Shown one piece after another: positions 24,893 to 33,887 of a stretch of 64,000 nt of DNA. Numbering within the stretch: position 1 is the stretch's first letter; each line of letters opens with the position of its first letter. The notes under the pieces were generated by a model. That model saw only the letters and a program-made list of their open reading frames with translations, had not been told where the DNA came from and did not search any database. The stretch is from Thermococcus barophilus MP (GTDB lineage: Archaea > Methanobacteriota_B > Thermococci > Thermococcales > Thermococcaceae). A program made the translations under genes and the position numbers. The DNA lies in NCBI RefSeq assembly GCF_000151105.2, contig NC_014804.1:620001-684000 (forward strand), in the 5' to 3' direction.

Positions 24893-27084
24893 CGAACTCT
24901 TGCTCCCAATTTTACTTCTTTATCTGGCATGAGCAGAGCCACGTTCTCACCGTCGTCAGCCGCTAAGAGCATTCCCTGGCTTTCTACACCACGGAGTTTC
25001 TTCGGCTCAAGATTTGCAATGACAACAACATATCTATTGAGCAACTCCTCTTTGCTGTAGTACTTCTTAAGCCCAGCAACAAGCTGTCTAACCTCTTCGC
25101 CAAGATCAACTTTAAGGACATAGAGCTTGTCCGCGTTTGGATGGTCTTTGACCTCAACAACCTTCCCAATCCTTAACTCAAGCTTAGCAAAATCATCGAA
25201 CTTTACATATTCCATCTTTCCGCCTCCCATTCTTTCTTTCTTCTCAAATTTTTTTCCATAAATGCTCTTAAGTATTGCCATTGCCTCTTCCTTTCTCTTC
25301 TCTCCAAAGTTCTCAAGGGTTACCCTTACAACATCCTCCATCTTGTAGTATTTTTCAAGGAGAAGCTTTGCACTCTCCGGATTTCCCCTGGCGATGTGCT
25401 TGACTATAAAGAGTATGATGTCCTCGTCAGTGACCTTCCTGAAGAGTATCTCAGCTTTTCTGACCTTATGTCCAGCTGGAATCTCTGTGAACTCCCAGCG
25501 CTTGAGCTCCTCAAGATTTAAGAGGTGCCATATTTTTTCGCCTGCATCTGGGAGGAAGGGTTCAATTATAATTCCCAGGGCTTTGACGATCTGGAGCGAA
25601 ACATTAACTGTCGTTGCTGTTCTCAGCTTATCAGTCTTTGCGGTCTTCCAGGGTTGCTGGTAATCGAAGTAGCGGTTTCCGAAGGTAGCAAGCGCCATTG
25701 CTCTTTTCAGTGCGTCTTTGAAGCGGTATTTTGCTATTAGCTCTCCAACTTCCTCAAAGGCTTTCTCAATTTCCTCAAACGCTTGTCTATCCAATTCATC
25801 AAGTTCTCCCCTCTCAGGGACCTTTCCATCGAAATATCTGTTAACGAAGGTTAGAGCCCTATGGACAAAGTTTCCAAGGATGTTGACCAGCTCCTCGTTT
25901 ATCTTGGCCTTGAAGTCCTTGAAATTAAAATCGGAATCCCTTGTTTCGGGCATTATTGCTGTTAGATAATAGCGGAGATAGTCAGCCGGGAATTCATCCA
26001 AGAATTCGTGAACCCAAATAGCCCAGTTTCTGCTGGTTGAGAACTTCTTGCCTTCTAAGTTGAGATATTCATTGGCCGGAATATCATAGGGCAATAGCCA
26101 CTTAAATTCTCCATTTTTATCTTCAAACTTCCCGTAACTCATTAAGAAAGCTGGCCAGAAAATTGCGTGGAAGGGTATGTTATCTTTCCCGATGAAGTGG
26201 ATTATTCTTGTCTCTTCCCCATCATAGTTTGCCAGCCAGTACTTTTTCCACTCTTCTTCCTTACCTATGCGCTTGAAGTACTCAATCGTTATTGATATGT
26301 ATCCTATTGGTGCCTCAAACCAAACGTAGAGGACTTTGCCGCTCATCTCTTTGTCCTCAAGCGGTACTGGAATTCCCCAGTTGAGGTCTCTTGTTATAGC
26401 CCTCTCTTCAAGTCCCTCTTTTATCCATCCAAGAACGGTGTTTCTAACATTGGGCTTCCAGTGTTCATTGCTCTCAATCCACTTTCTAAGCTTTTCTTGG
26501 AAGTCCTGCATTTTAATATAATAGTGGGCAGAATCTTTAAAGGTTATGGGATTTCCGCATATATTGCACCTTGGGTTTATCAAAATTTCAGGGGTTAGAG
26601 GTCTACCGCAAACTTCACACTGATCCCCTCTCTGCTCCTCAGCTCCACAGTAGGGACAAGTTCCGATTACATATCTATCCGGAAGAAACATCTTATCGTG
26701 CTCACAGTAAGCCTGCTTTGTTACCTTCTTTACAAGGTGTCCGTTCTTAAGGGCTCTTAAGAAGAAATCCTGGCTGACCTTGTAGTGAACTGGCAGCTCT
26801 GTTCTTCCGAAATAATCAAAGCTTATCTTAGCTCTTTCAAAAGTGGTCTTTATATGTTCATAGTAGTAGTCAACAATTTCCCTCGGGCTCTTGCCTTCTT
26901 TCAATGCCCTGAATGTTATCGGTGTTCCATGCTCATCAGTCCCACATATGTAAATAACATCTTCTCCTTTCAATCTGAGATATCGGACAAAAATATCAGC
27001 CGGCAGATATGCTCCAGCCAAATGTCCTGCATGGATGGGGCCATTAGCGTAAGGCAGGGCTGATGTTACCATATACCTTGTCAT
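24889..27084 (-). CDS. metG: Methionyl-tRNA synthetase with C-terminal tRNA-binding domain
   Basis: This class Ia synthetase has 731 aa. The HIGH motif is HAGH (PYANGPIHAGHLAGAY) and the KMSKS loop appears as KFSTSRN. The zinc knuckle carries four CxxC pairs (CPYC, CEVC, CNIC and the preceding Cys). After the anticodon domain, the C-terminal 110 residues form an OB-fold tRNA-binding domain (FAKLELRIGKVVEVKDHPNA), fused here but separate in some archaea. ATG 27084 has GAGGTG seven bases upstream and is preferred over GTG 27093. Confidence 0.97.
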   Translation of the reverse strand: MTRYMVTSALPYANGPIHAGHLAGAYLPADIFVRYLRLKGEDVIYICGTDEHGTPITFRALKEGKSPREIVDYYYEHIKTTFERAKISFDYFGRTELPVHYKVSQDFFLRALKNGHLVKKVTKQAYCEHDKMFLPDRYVIGTCPYCGAEEQRGDQCEVCGRPLTPEILINPRCNICGNPITFKDSAHYYIKMQDFQEKLRKWIESNEHWKPNVRNTVLGWIKEGLEERAITRDLNWGIPVPLEDKEMSGKVLYVWFEAPIGYISITIEYFKRIGKEEEWKKYWLANYDGEETRIIHFIGKDNIPFHAIFWPAFLMSYGKFEDKNGEFKWLLPYDIPANEYLNLEGKKFSTSRNWAIWVHEFLDEFPADYLRYYLTAIMPETRDSDFNFKDFKAKINEELVNILGNFVHRALTFVNRYFDGKVPERGELDELDRQAFEEIEKAFEEVGELIAKYRFKDALKRAMALATFGNRYFDYQQPWKTAKTDKLRTATTVNVSLQIVKALGIIIEPFLPDAGEKIWHLLNLEELKRWEFTEIPAGHKVRKAEILFRKVTDEDIILFIVKHIARGNPESAKLLLEKYYKMEDVVRVTLENFGEKRKEEAMAILKSIYGKKFEKKERMGGGKMEYVKFDDFAKLELRIGKVVEVKDHPNADKLYVLKVDLGEEVRQLVAGLKKYYSKEELLNRYVVVIANLEPKKLRGVESQGMLLAADDGENVALLMPDKEVKLGARVR

Positions 27085-27252
27085 CGTTATCACCTCGAAA
27101 AACTAATGTTATTGGCTTTATAAGTGCTGTGAAATTTAAACATTACGGTGGGTTATTTTCGGTAAATGGAAATATGCTTAGTTGTGCATAAACAGGTGTT
27201 GTCTCTACCGAACATTATTTAACATGAAAGCAGAAGGTTTCTTGGTGGTTTA

Positions 27253-27600
27253 ATGAAAGCCCGAATAAGAGAAAGATTCAAATTTGATGCAGCTCATGCT
27301 GTTGTTATTAATGGAGAGCCAGAGGAGATTCACGGTCACACCTTTAGACTTGAAGTAGTTGTAGAGGGGGAGCTCAGGGAGGGGTATATAATTGACTTCT
27401 TGGAGCTCAGAAAGATTGTTGAAAGTGTCATAGCTAATTTGAGGCATAAAAACCTTAATAAATTTTTTGAGAATCCCACCACTGAAAACATAGCACTGTG
27501 GATTGCCCAGAAGGTTGAAGAAAAGCTACCTCCAACCATTAAGCTCCAGAAAATCGTCCTTTGGGAAGGAGATGAAAACGGAGTTGAATTTGAATTTTAA
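27253..27600 (+). CDS. 6-pyruvoyl-tetrahydropterin synthase-family enzyme without the catalytic Cys
   Basis: This 115-aa T-fold protein is of the PTPS/QueD family. Zinc ligands are visible in FDAAHA and IHGHTF, and NPTTENIALWIA is the substrate-binding block. The Cys normally four residues before HGH is missing; the local sequence is EPEEIHGH, with Glu residues in its place. Cys-less PTPS proteins act in pterin (folate-type) synthesis rather than archaeosine synthesis; the P. furiosus PF1278 type is such a case from memory. The start has GGTGG seven bases upstream. It diverges from metG and overlaps the convergent MFS gene by four bases. Confidence 0.85.
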   Translation: MKARIRERFKFDAAHAVVINGEPEEIHGHTFRLEVVVEGELREGYIIDFLELRKIVESVIANLRHKNLNKFFENPTTENIALWIAQKVEEKLPPTIKLQKIVLWEGDENGVEFEF

Positions 27601-28814
27601 CCGTTCACCAGTGCATCTCTAAACCTAATATAATAAGTAAGCACTACCAAAAACATTAGGCACCAGATTCCAAAGGCAACCTCCCATGCCGGATAGATGT
27701 CAAGCAGGGGTCCGATGACCATTAAACCCAAGGGAGTCGAGATATTCACCAACATTCCAAGAGCAGAAAATACTCTCCCCCTGAGCTCACTTGGCACCGC
27801 CCTCTGGATTTTTGCTTGCAGAGGAATGTTGATTATTGCACTGCTGAAGCCCCAGAGAAGATTTATTACAAGCAGAGATATGAAGATAACTCTTATGGAG
27901 AGCTCTGTAAGAGGCGAAATTAGAAGGACAAAGGCAAACATCACAGCACCGTTGAAAAAGAGGGATCTAAAGAAAAATCTCCCTGCTCTTCTTCCAAGCC
28001 TTGCTGCAACTAAGATATTGCCCAAAAGCATGCCGACCATGAGTGTTGACTGCAGAACTCCAAATTGCTGACTTGACAGCTTTAATACTACCCTATAAAC
28101 ATACGGCTCAAGCACAGACCCAAATGGCTGACCCAATGCATTCATAAACAGGGCGAAGCTTATCAAAATCATGAGATATCGGCTCGATCTTAGAAATGAA
28201 AGCCCCTCCCTGATATCTGCTATGATTTCATCGAGACTCTCTATCTCCCTCGTCTTCCATTCATACCGTATGAAGATTTCAAAGAGACCTGAACCAAAAA
28301 AGCTGAGAGCATTTATCGTAAATGCAAGCTTTATGCCACCAATTGCATATATCAACCCACCAAGGGCGGGTCCAATGAGGCGGGCAATGATTGTGAAAGA
28401 GCTCACTACAGAATTCGCCTTCTCAAGTTTGTCAGATTCAACCAGATCAGGAAACATGGCACTTGTGGAGGCTCCAAAAAATGTGCTCATTATTGCAAGA
28501 ACAATCTGCAGGATAAGGAGCTGATATATCCCAAGGAGGTTGAGAAAAACAACTCCAAAAAGGAGGACTCCCCTAAGCAAATCAAAACCAACCATCAGGG
28601 CTTTTCTGTTGTATCTATCTCCTACAACACCTGCAAAGGGCATGAATATCAGGGAAGGTATGATATCAGCCATAACAAAAATGCTCATCATACTTCCGCT
28701 TTTGGTTTTGTCGAGAATATACAGGGGGAGGGCAACTTCGTGAACTGCCCATCCTATCTGAGACACAAATCTTCCAACTGCGAAGAGCCAGAAGTTTTTC
28801 CCCAACCCTGTCAT
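27597..28814 (-). CDS. MFS transporter (EntS-like)
   Basis: The 405-aa permease has about 12 hydrophobic segments. The loop 2/3 signature is GVVGDRYNRKALM and the second-half equivalent is ARLGRRAGR. PSELRGRVFSALGM is typical of the MFS_3/EntS group of exporters. The substrate is unknown. GGGGGA stands about seven bases before ATG 28814. Confidence 0.88.
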   Translation of the reverse strand: MTGLGKNFWLFAVGRFVSQIGWAVHEVALPLYILDKTKSGSMMSIFVMADIIPSLIFMPFAGVVGDRYNRKALMVGFDLLRGVLLFGVVFLNLLGIYQLLILQIVLAIMSTFFGASTSAMFPDLVESDKLEKANSVVSSFTIIARLIGPALGGLIYAIGGIKLAFTINALSFFGSGLFEIFIRYEWKTREIESLDEIIADIREGLSFLRSSRYLMILISFALFMNALGQPFGSVLEPYVYRVVLKLSSQQFGVLQSTLMVGMLLGNILVAARLGRRAGRFFFRSLFFNGAVMFAFVLLISPLTELSIRVIFISLLVINLLWGFSSAIINIPLQAKIQRAVPSELRGRVFSALGMLVNISTPLGLMVIGPLLDIYPAWEVAFGIWCLMFLVVLTYYIRFRDALVNG

Positions 28815-28971
28815 TTATAGTCCCCCATGCATTCTGTAACTTTTATCATCACAGTTTTGTGTAGTATGCCCTTTTGTGGTATGTTTTTTAATACTTATGA
28901 TTAGTATATAAAAATTTATCGGAAGCTTGAATCAAAAAGATTTTTAACGGGTGGTCAGGCTGGATTAATTC

Positions 28972-29832
28972 ATGAAAGTCCCAGAAATGCTAATCCTAAT
29001 TGCCTTCGGCCATCTAATTGGGAGGAAGTTCAATCTCGCTAAAGTTGGGAGGTTTGCGAGTAAATACCTGCTCGCATTCTTGATATTCGGGAACATAGCG
29101 AGCAAGTCTCTTGACTATCTCCTCAGCATAAAGATCGTGTTCATATATGCTGTCCTTGTGATCGTTATATGCCTGCTTTCATCTTATCTTTATGGATATG
29201 CTTTTATCAAAGATCACAAGTGGAGAGGGGCGCTTATCGTTCTCTCTGTGTATCCGAATTTATCAGCTCTGGGCTTCCCCATAGTAAGCCTTTTTGTAAA
29301 TGACATAACACCGGCTGTGATTTATGCCTCGATAACATCAATGACCGTTGTGCCGATTGTAACATTTGTGGCGTCCCATTTCTCAGACCATGCTTCCACC
29401 CTAAAAGAGAGCCTGAGAACTTCCCTGTTTTTTCCTCCATCAATAGCAACAGTGCTGGGAGTTACTGCAGTTGTGCTCAACATTAAGATACCCTGTTTGA
29501 ATGTCATAAAAAGAATTGGCTGGCTCACAATTCCCCTTCTCCTAATTTATTTCGGCTCAAGAATAACGCTGAAGAGGTTCACCTTGAAAAGTTTTGCTGA
29601 AGTTTTGGTCTTTCGATCCTTAATACCAGCAGTTTTTGTTGTGACGACACTTTACGGTTATAGTGAGGAGGTATTCTACTCCGTTTTAGTTGAATCAGTA
29701 ATGCCCCCAGCTATATCTGCAAATGCGATTCTTGCATACTACAACCTAAAAGCAGAAGATGCCATAAGTGCAACCTTTGCCCATACCATCCTGACTTTGG
29801 CAGTATTTATTGTGTTGGGTATTTTAAGATAA
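28972..29832 (+). CDS. AEC-family (auxin efflux carrier-type) transporter
   Basis: The 286-aa membrane protein has about ten short helices; ALGFPIVSLF in the first half and the C-terminal VESVMPPAISANAIL are typical of the auxin efflux carrier superfamily. Prokaryotic members carry malonate, malate or other organic acids; the substrate here is unknown. A TATA-like TATATAAAAATTT lies at 28905-28917. A 17-base block TTGAATCAAAAAGATTT (28927-28943) is identical to one before the dehydrogenase gene at 13624-13640. GGGTGG stands rather far (about 20 bases) upstream. Confidence 0.85.
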   Translation: MKVPEMLILIAFGHLIGRKFNLAKVGRFASKYLLAFLIFGNIASKSLDYLLSIKIVFIYAVLVIVICLLSSYLYGYAFIKDHKWRGALIVLSVYPNLSALGFPIVSLFVNDITPAVIYASITSMTVVPIVTFVASHFSDHASTLKESLRTSLFFPPSIATVLGVTAVVLNIKIPCLNVIKRIGWLTIPLLLIYFGSRITLKRFTLKSFAEVLVFRSLIPAVFVVTTLYGYSEEVFYSVLVESVMPPAISANAILAYYNLKAEDAISATFAHTILTLAVFIVLGILR

Positions 29833-29849
29833 AAAATAACAAAGAAGAA

Positions 29850-31175
29850 TTACTTCCCAGCAATCCTGACATTTTCAAAGGCAATCCACGGAGTTATTGC
29901 TGTTCCGTGGAACGGAATTACTTTCTGCTCTTTGCTGATTTCGTAAATCTGATTGATCAGCTCGTAAACATTGCCACTCATCATGAAGACCGTTGAGCCT
30001 TTAATCTCACCGTTCTCAATTAGAAACGCCGGATTAGCGACGACGGCAAAGTTTCCATTGTCCGGGTTGCTTGAGTGTGCTCCTTGGAAGCCATCAATGA
30101 GGTAGCCGTGGTCAATCTCAGCTATCAAGTCGCTTAGGTTCTCTTTTCCTTTCTCAATGACAATGCTGTGGAACCCTATGCCAATTCCGCCCGTTGAGAG
30201 GTTCCTTGTTCCGTTTCCAGTGCTTTCTGTCCCATAAACCTTAGCCCAGTAGTTGTTCCATACGAAGCCTTTGAAGACACCGTTTTCAATGAGCATGTTC
30301 TTTCTCGTTGGAACTCCTTCATCGTCAGCTATAACGGGTTTTAAGCTGAGTTCATGGAATGGATCATCGTAGATAGTCAAAAGCTCGCTTGCAATTTTTT
30401 GTTCAACTTTATTAAGCAGGGGTGTTGTTTCTTTAACTGCTCTCTCACCGCTGAACGCTGGGAAGAGGGCATAGCTTAAAAGAGAAGCCACTGCCCACGG
30501 CCCAACTATAACCTTTGCCTCCTCGGTCTTGCTTTTCTCAACGTTGTAGGCCCACTTGACTTTTTGGGCAACATCTTCAACCACTTTCTCAACCTCAAGG
30601 TTCAAGCCAAGTTTGGCATCAAATTCAAATATGCCCGGGGTTACATTGCCATTTTTCCTCCCAATGAGCTCGAGGTAGAAATAAGCCCCTCCTCCTTCCT
30701 GGAAGACATCTATACCATGAGAATTCACTATTAAGCTCTCGCTCCACTCTGCCCCTCCTCCGCCTCCAGCAACCACAAAATCTTTGTCCTTCTCCAGAGC
30801 AAGCTTGATGGCTTTGGTTGCTAAGTCCACAAAGTAGTCTGGAGAAACCTCCTTGACTTCTTTGCTTATCTTCTTTGGCTCTCTGTATTTACCTGGCTCT
30901 GGAAGTGAAACCCACTTCTCGTCTGGAGCGTTTAGCTTAGCCATCTTGTATGCTTCCTCAATCGCCTTCTTGATTTCCTCTTTATCCTTGCTGTCAACTA
31001 TGCTTATTCCTATGCGCTTGTCTTTTATGCCCCTTATCACAGTAATTGTTCTCTGTCTCACGGAGGAAGTTGAAACCTCATTGAGTTCAATGTTAACTCC
31101 AACGTCTCTGTTTCTGTAAACAGCAATCTCAAGCTCATCAAAAAACCTTTCACCAAAGCGGATGAGCTCTTCCAT
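29850..31175 (-). CDS. tldE: TldE/PmbA-type subunit of the TldD/TldE protease
   Basis: The 441-aa protein is the non-catalytic partner of TldD: the fold is shared (GIGIGFHSIVIEKG; GYLIDGFQGAHSSNPDNGNF) but the HExxxH metal motif is absent. TldD/TldE heterodimers trim unfolded peptides, for example modified peptide precursors and antitoxins. ATG 31175 is preferred over GTG 31184 because GGGTGA, formed by the end of tldD, stands upstream. The gap to the tldD stop is five bases, so the two are coupled. Confidence 0.92.
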   Translation of the reverse strand: MEELIRFGERFFDELEIAVYRNRDVGVNIELNEVSTSSVRQRTITVIRGIKDKRIGISIVDSKDKEEIKKAIEEAYKMAKLNAPDEKWVSLPEPGKYREPKKISKEVKEVSPDYFVDLATKAIKLALEKDKDFVVAGGGGGAEWSESLIVNSHGIDVFQEGGGAYFYLELIGRKNGNVTPGIFEFDAKLGLNLEVEKVVEDVAQKVKWAYNVEKSKTEEAKVIVGPWAVASLLSYALFPAFSGERAVKETTPLLNKVEQKIASELLTIYDDPFHELSLKPVIADDEGVPTRKNMLIENGVFKGFVWNNYWAKVYGTESTGNGTRNLSTGGIGIGFHSIVIEKGKENLSDLIAEIDHGYLIDGFQGAHSSNPDNGNFAVVANPAFLIENGEIKGSTVFMMSGNVYELINQIYEISKEQKVIPFHGTAITPWIAFENVRIAGK

Positions 31176-31180
31176 TTCAA

Positions 31181-32551
31181 TCACCCAATGATTATTCCTC
31201 CATCAAATCTCATATGGGGCCCTCCAGAACTAACAAATGCCGTCTGCCCCTTTCCACAGAAGCCCGTCTCAATTCCGAAGTCCTTTCCAACAGCTGTAAT
31301 CTTCTTCAGAGCTTCAATTGCAATTCCGCTGATGGAAGTATCTCTTATCGGCTTAGTAATTTCACCGTTCTCAATCATATACCCCTCTTGCACACCAACT
31401 TGGAATGCTGAATTGAGCTGAGCCTGACCTCCTCTGAAGTCAACAACATAATAGCCGAACTTAATGTCCTCAATCATCTCCTCAAAGCTCCAGTCGCCGG
31501 GCTCAAACACTGTGTTGCGCATTCTGATGATTGGGGGGAAAGTGTAGTCTTGAGCTCTTGCATGCCCATTTGGCTCAATTCCCCACTTGTGGGCATATTC
31601 CCTGTTAACCATGAGTTCCTTCAGAATTCCGTTCTCAATGATGTGAATATCTCTAACGGGAACACCCTCATCATCATATTTGTCGTTTCCAAAGCCGCCA
31701 TCGACGATTCTCTCGCTCATTGTAACGAACTCAGGTGCAATCTGCTTGCCCATGAGGTCTTTAAACGGCGAGTTAATTGTAAGATCAGCCTCAGCTAAAT
31801 GTCCCAATGCCTCGTGGGCAATGATTCCAACTATAATTGGTCCGGCAACAATTGGGAACTCTCCTCTCTTCGGTGCAACACCGTTGAGTTGAGCGTGGAG
31901 CTTCTTCAAAACTCTCTGAGCAACAACTTCATTGGTTTCCCTTGTCTCAAATATCTCCCAGCCATAATCCACTTGCCCTATTGAGTCCCTGCTTGCGGCT
32001 AACTTATCCCCTTCCTTTCCAGTTGCCCAGATGTACTGGACGAGATAGTTGACGTCCCACCTTATGTTTGCCCCTTCGTTTGTGAGGAGGATTTTTTCAC
32101 CACTGGCATCTTCATAGCGAATCATTGTGGACTTGACGGCTTTATCCTCCTTAAGGAGTTTTTCAAGCTCTCTGAGATGCCCAATTTTGTCATCGATGTT
32201 AACCTCAACGGGTTTAATCTTCATCTTGCTCTTTACAACATCTTCAACGGGCTTTATCTCAGCAAGCTGAATCTTTTCCCTCTTTGCTTTTGCTCCAGCT
32301 TTTGCTAATTTATATGCTTCTTCAATTGCCTTTTCCAAGTTCTCTAAGCGGTTGGTTGAAGAAAACCCCCAAGCCCCATCCGCAAGAACTCTTATTGCAA
32401 CTCCTCTTTGAACTTTGTTTGTGAATGTTACAAAAGTTCCGTCTTTAAGCTCAAGATTAGTCTTTTTGAGGTTCTCATAGCGCAGCTCTATGTATTCTGC
32501 TTTTAAATTGTTCATAGCCCATTCAAGGGCTTTTTCGAGAACATCTTGCAT
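31181..32551 (-). CDS. tldD: TldD metalloprotease subunit
   Basis: The 456-aa protein carries the metal-binding HEALGH motif (HExxxH) and, towards the C-terminus, GFCGKGQTAFVSSGGPHMRF with the third metal ligand. It forms a heterodimer with the product of the next gene. ATG 32551 is set by GAGGTGG; the GTG at 32560 is inside that site. It is divergent from the cupin gene. Confidence 0.94.
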   Translation of the reverse strand: MQDVLEKALEWAMNNLKAEYIELRYENLKKTNLELKDGTFVTFTNKVQRGVAIRVLADGAWGFSSTNRLENLEKAIEEAYKLAKAGAKAKREKIQLAEIKPVEDVVKSKMKIKPVEVNIDDKIGHLRELEKLLKEDKAVKSTMIRYEDASGEKILLTNEGANIRWDVNYLVQYIWATGKEGDKLAASRDSIGQVDYGWEIFETRETNEVVAQRVLKKLHAQLNGVAPKRGEFPIVAGPIIVGIIAHEALGHLAEADLTINSPFKDLMGKQIAPEFVTMSERIVDGGFGNDKYDDEGVPVRDIHIIENGILKELMVNREYAHKWGIEPNGHARAQDYTFPPIIRMRNTVFEPGDWSFEEMIEDIKFGYYVVDFRGGQAQLNSAFQVGVQEGYMIENGEITKPIRDTSISGIAIEALKKITAVGKDFGIETGFCGKGQTAFVSSGGPHMRFDGGIIIG

Positions 32552-32693
32552 ATTGACCACCTCAAATTCATCTCTGGGCTAATTTACATTACCACCATAT
32601 AAAAGGATTTTGCGCAGATTTGAACACTTAAATATGCATCTGAAGGAAGTCTTTTTAGGAGGGTAAAATTAGATTACACTGGAGGTGAAGGAA

Positions 32694-33035
32694 ATGAAAG
32701 CCGAAATTAAGGAGTTCATTGACAGGGGAACTTATAGGAAAGCCCCATTGTTTGAAGGTGAGCTTCCTGAAGGGAGTTACGCTCAAATAGTTGAAATTAA
32801 ACCCAAGCAGACGGTTCCAAAACACTATCATGAAAAACAATATGAACTATTTTACATAATTAGCGGACAAGCAAAGCTCGGCATTGAAGAAAGAGAATAT
32901 GATGCAAAACCAGGGGACATATTTTTAGTTAAGCCCAAGACTGTTCATTGGGTTGTCAATAAAAAGGAAGAGCCATTCAGGCTTTTTGTGATTAAGCTGA
33001 ACTACTTTGGAGATGATAGCGTTTGGCTTGAGTGA
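32694..33035 (+). CDS. Small cupin-domain protein
   Basis: The 113-aa protein is a single double-stranded beta-helix. The metal ligands are in cupin motif 1, KHYHEKQYELFYIISG, and motif 2, PGDIFLVKPKTVHWVVN. Such small cupins act as sugar isomerases, dioxygenases or binding proteins; the role here is not predictable. ATG 32694 has GGAGGTG six bases upstream; the frame-internal GTG 32685 belongs to that site. Confidence 0.85.
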   Translation: MKAEIKEFIDRGTYRKAPLFEGELPEGSYAQIVEIKPKQTVPKHYHEKQYELFYIISGQAKLGIEEREYDAKPGDIFLVKPKTVHWVVNKKEEPFRLFVIKLNYFGDDSVWLE

Positions 33036-33115
33036 TTTGCCCTTACGCTTTTGTAATTTTTCTGCTTATGATACTACGCATTCTTTCTGTAGCTTCTTTT
33101 GGGAAGATTATCCTA

Positions 33116-33790
33116 TTAATGCCTTTGTTCATTTACCAACTTTTTGACCAAGTCCACAAGCTCGTCAAGAGTCCTAATGTGATAATCAGCGTCTTCCACA
33201 AAGTTATCAAACCTCAAAACCTGAACTGCTTTAATTCCAGCTCTATGTGCAGCTTTCACATCCAGCTCGCTGTCTCCAATGACGAGAGCTTTATCGGGAG
33301 GAACATTCAAAACTTTTAGTGATTTCAGAATTAGATGTGGATTCGGCTTTACGCCATCAAGATATGAATAATCCTTACCAAAAACTGCGTCAAAGTATTT
33401 TCTTAAGTTGAAAAGCTCTAAAACAAACTCTGTGCAGTCTTGAGAGGCATTGCTTACAGCAGCGAGTTTTAGTCCCATTGTTCTTAATTCCGAGAGAGCT
33501 TGAGGAACGTCTGGAAAGATTTTAACCTTGCCTTCTTTCGCTAACACCTTCCGGTATCTGAGGTTCACATTATCAACGAGCTTCCAAAATTCTACATGGT
33601 CAATGCCAAACCTTTCGACGTAACTCCGAGGAAGAATTCCTTTAACCATCTTCCTATAAGTCTCAAAATCTATATTTATACCATGCTGCTGGAACGCAGG
33701 CTCAAGATATTTGCTGAACCACTCCTTTGCATCATAGTTCTCGTAATAAACAAGAGTCTCGTCAACATCAAAAATTAACGCCTTAATCAA
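33116..33790 (-). CDS. HAD-superfamily hydrolase
   Basis: The 224-aa phosphatase-like protein has motif I FDVDETL, motif II AVSNAS, motif III Lys in GVKPNPHLI and motif IV VIGDSELDVKAA. The cap is helical (class C1). The substrate is unknown. The start is TTG 33790 (TTG-ATT-AAG), directly behind GAGGTGTGCAAA; the longer frame to 33823 runs through a C/D box sRNA. The first base of that ribosome binding site is part of the sRNA D box, so processing of the sRNA would remove or destroy the leader of this mRNA. A second HAD protein of this kind is encoded at 43409. Confidence 0.88.
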   Translation of the reverse strand: MIKALIFDVDETLVYYENYDAKEWFSKYLEPAFQQHGINIDFETYRKMVKGILPRSYVERFGIDHVEFWKLVDNVNLRYRKVLAKEGKVKIFPDVPQALSELRTMGLKLAAVSNASQDCTEFVLELFNLRKYFDAVFGKDYSYLDGVKPNPHLILKSLKVLNVPPDKALVIGDSELDVKAAHRAGIKAVQVLRFDNFVEDADYHIRTLDELVDLVKKLVNEQRH

Positions 33791-33796
33791 TTTGCA

Positions 33797-33853
33797 CACC
33801 TCAGACAAGACCGATATCATCACTGTTCAGCCGGTTGATCCGTCATCATTGGT
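33797..33853 (-). ncRNA. C/D box sRNA guiding 2'-O-methylation
   Basis: On the minus strand all four boxes occur with ideal spacing: C box ATGATGA (33849-33843), 12-nt guide, D' CTGA (33830-33827), 3-nt spacer, C' GTGATGA (33823-33817), 12-nt guide, D CTGA (33804-33801). The flanks can form a short ACC/GGT terminal stem. A TATA-like CTTTTTATT (33876-33868) stands about 25 bases before the predicted 5' end. The D' guide CGGATCAACCGG is complementary over 11 bases to CCGGUUGAUCC, the conserved 5' end of archaeal 16S rRNA. The N+5 rule places methylation on the first U of that UU. The D guide (TATCGGTCTTGT) has no target I can name. Exact ends are estimated. Confidence 0.88.
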
Positions 33854-33867
33854 TTAGAAATATTTGG

Positions 33868-33876
33868 AATAAAAAG
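33868..33876 (-). promoter_or_regulatory. TATA box of the C/D sRNA
   Basis: CTTTTTATT on the minus strand lies about 22-25 bases upstream of the expected sRNA 5' end (around 33852) and just after the serK stop at 33888. It implies that the sRNA has its own promoter, also serving the downstream HAD gene. Confidence 0.45.
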
Positions 33877-33887
33877 TTAAAAAGCTT

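Noticed and set aside
33032-33319. Plus-strand frame of 95 codons after the cupin gene
   Set aside because: It mostly runs antisense to the HAD gene, lacks a ribosome binding site and has shadow-like composition.
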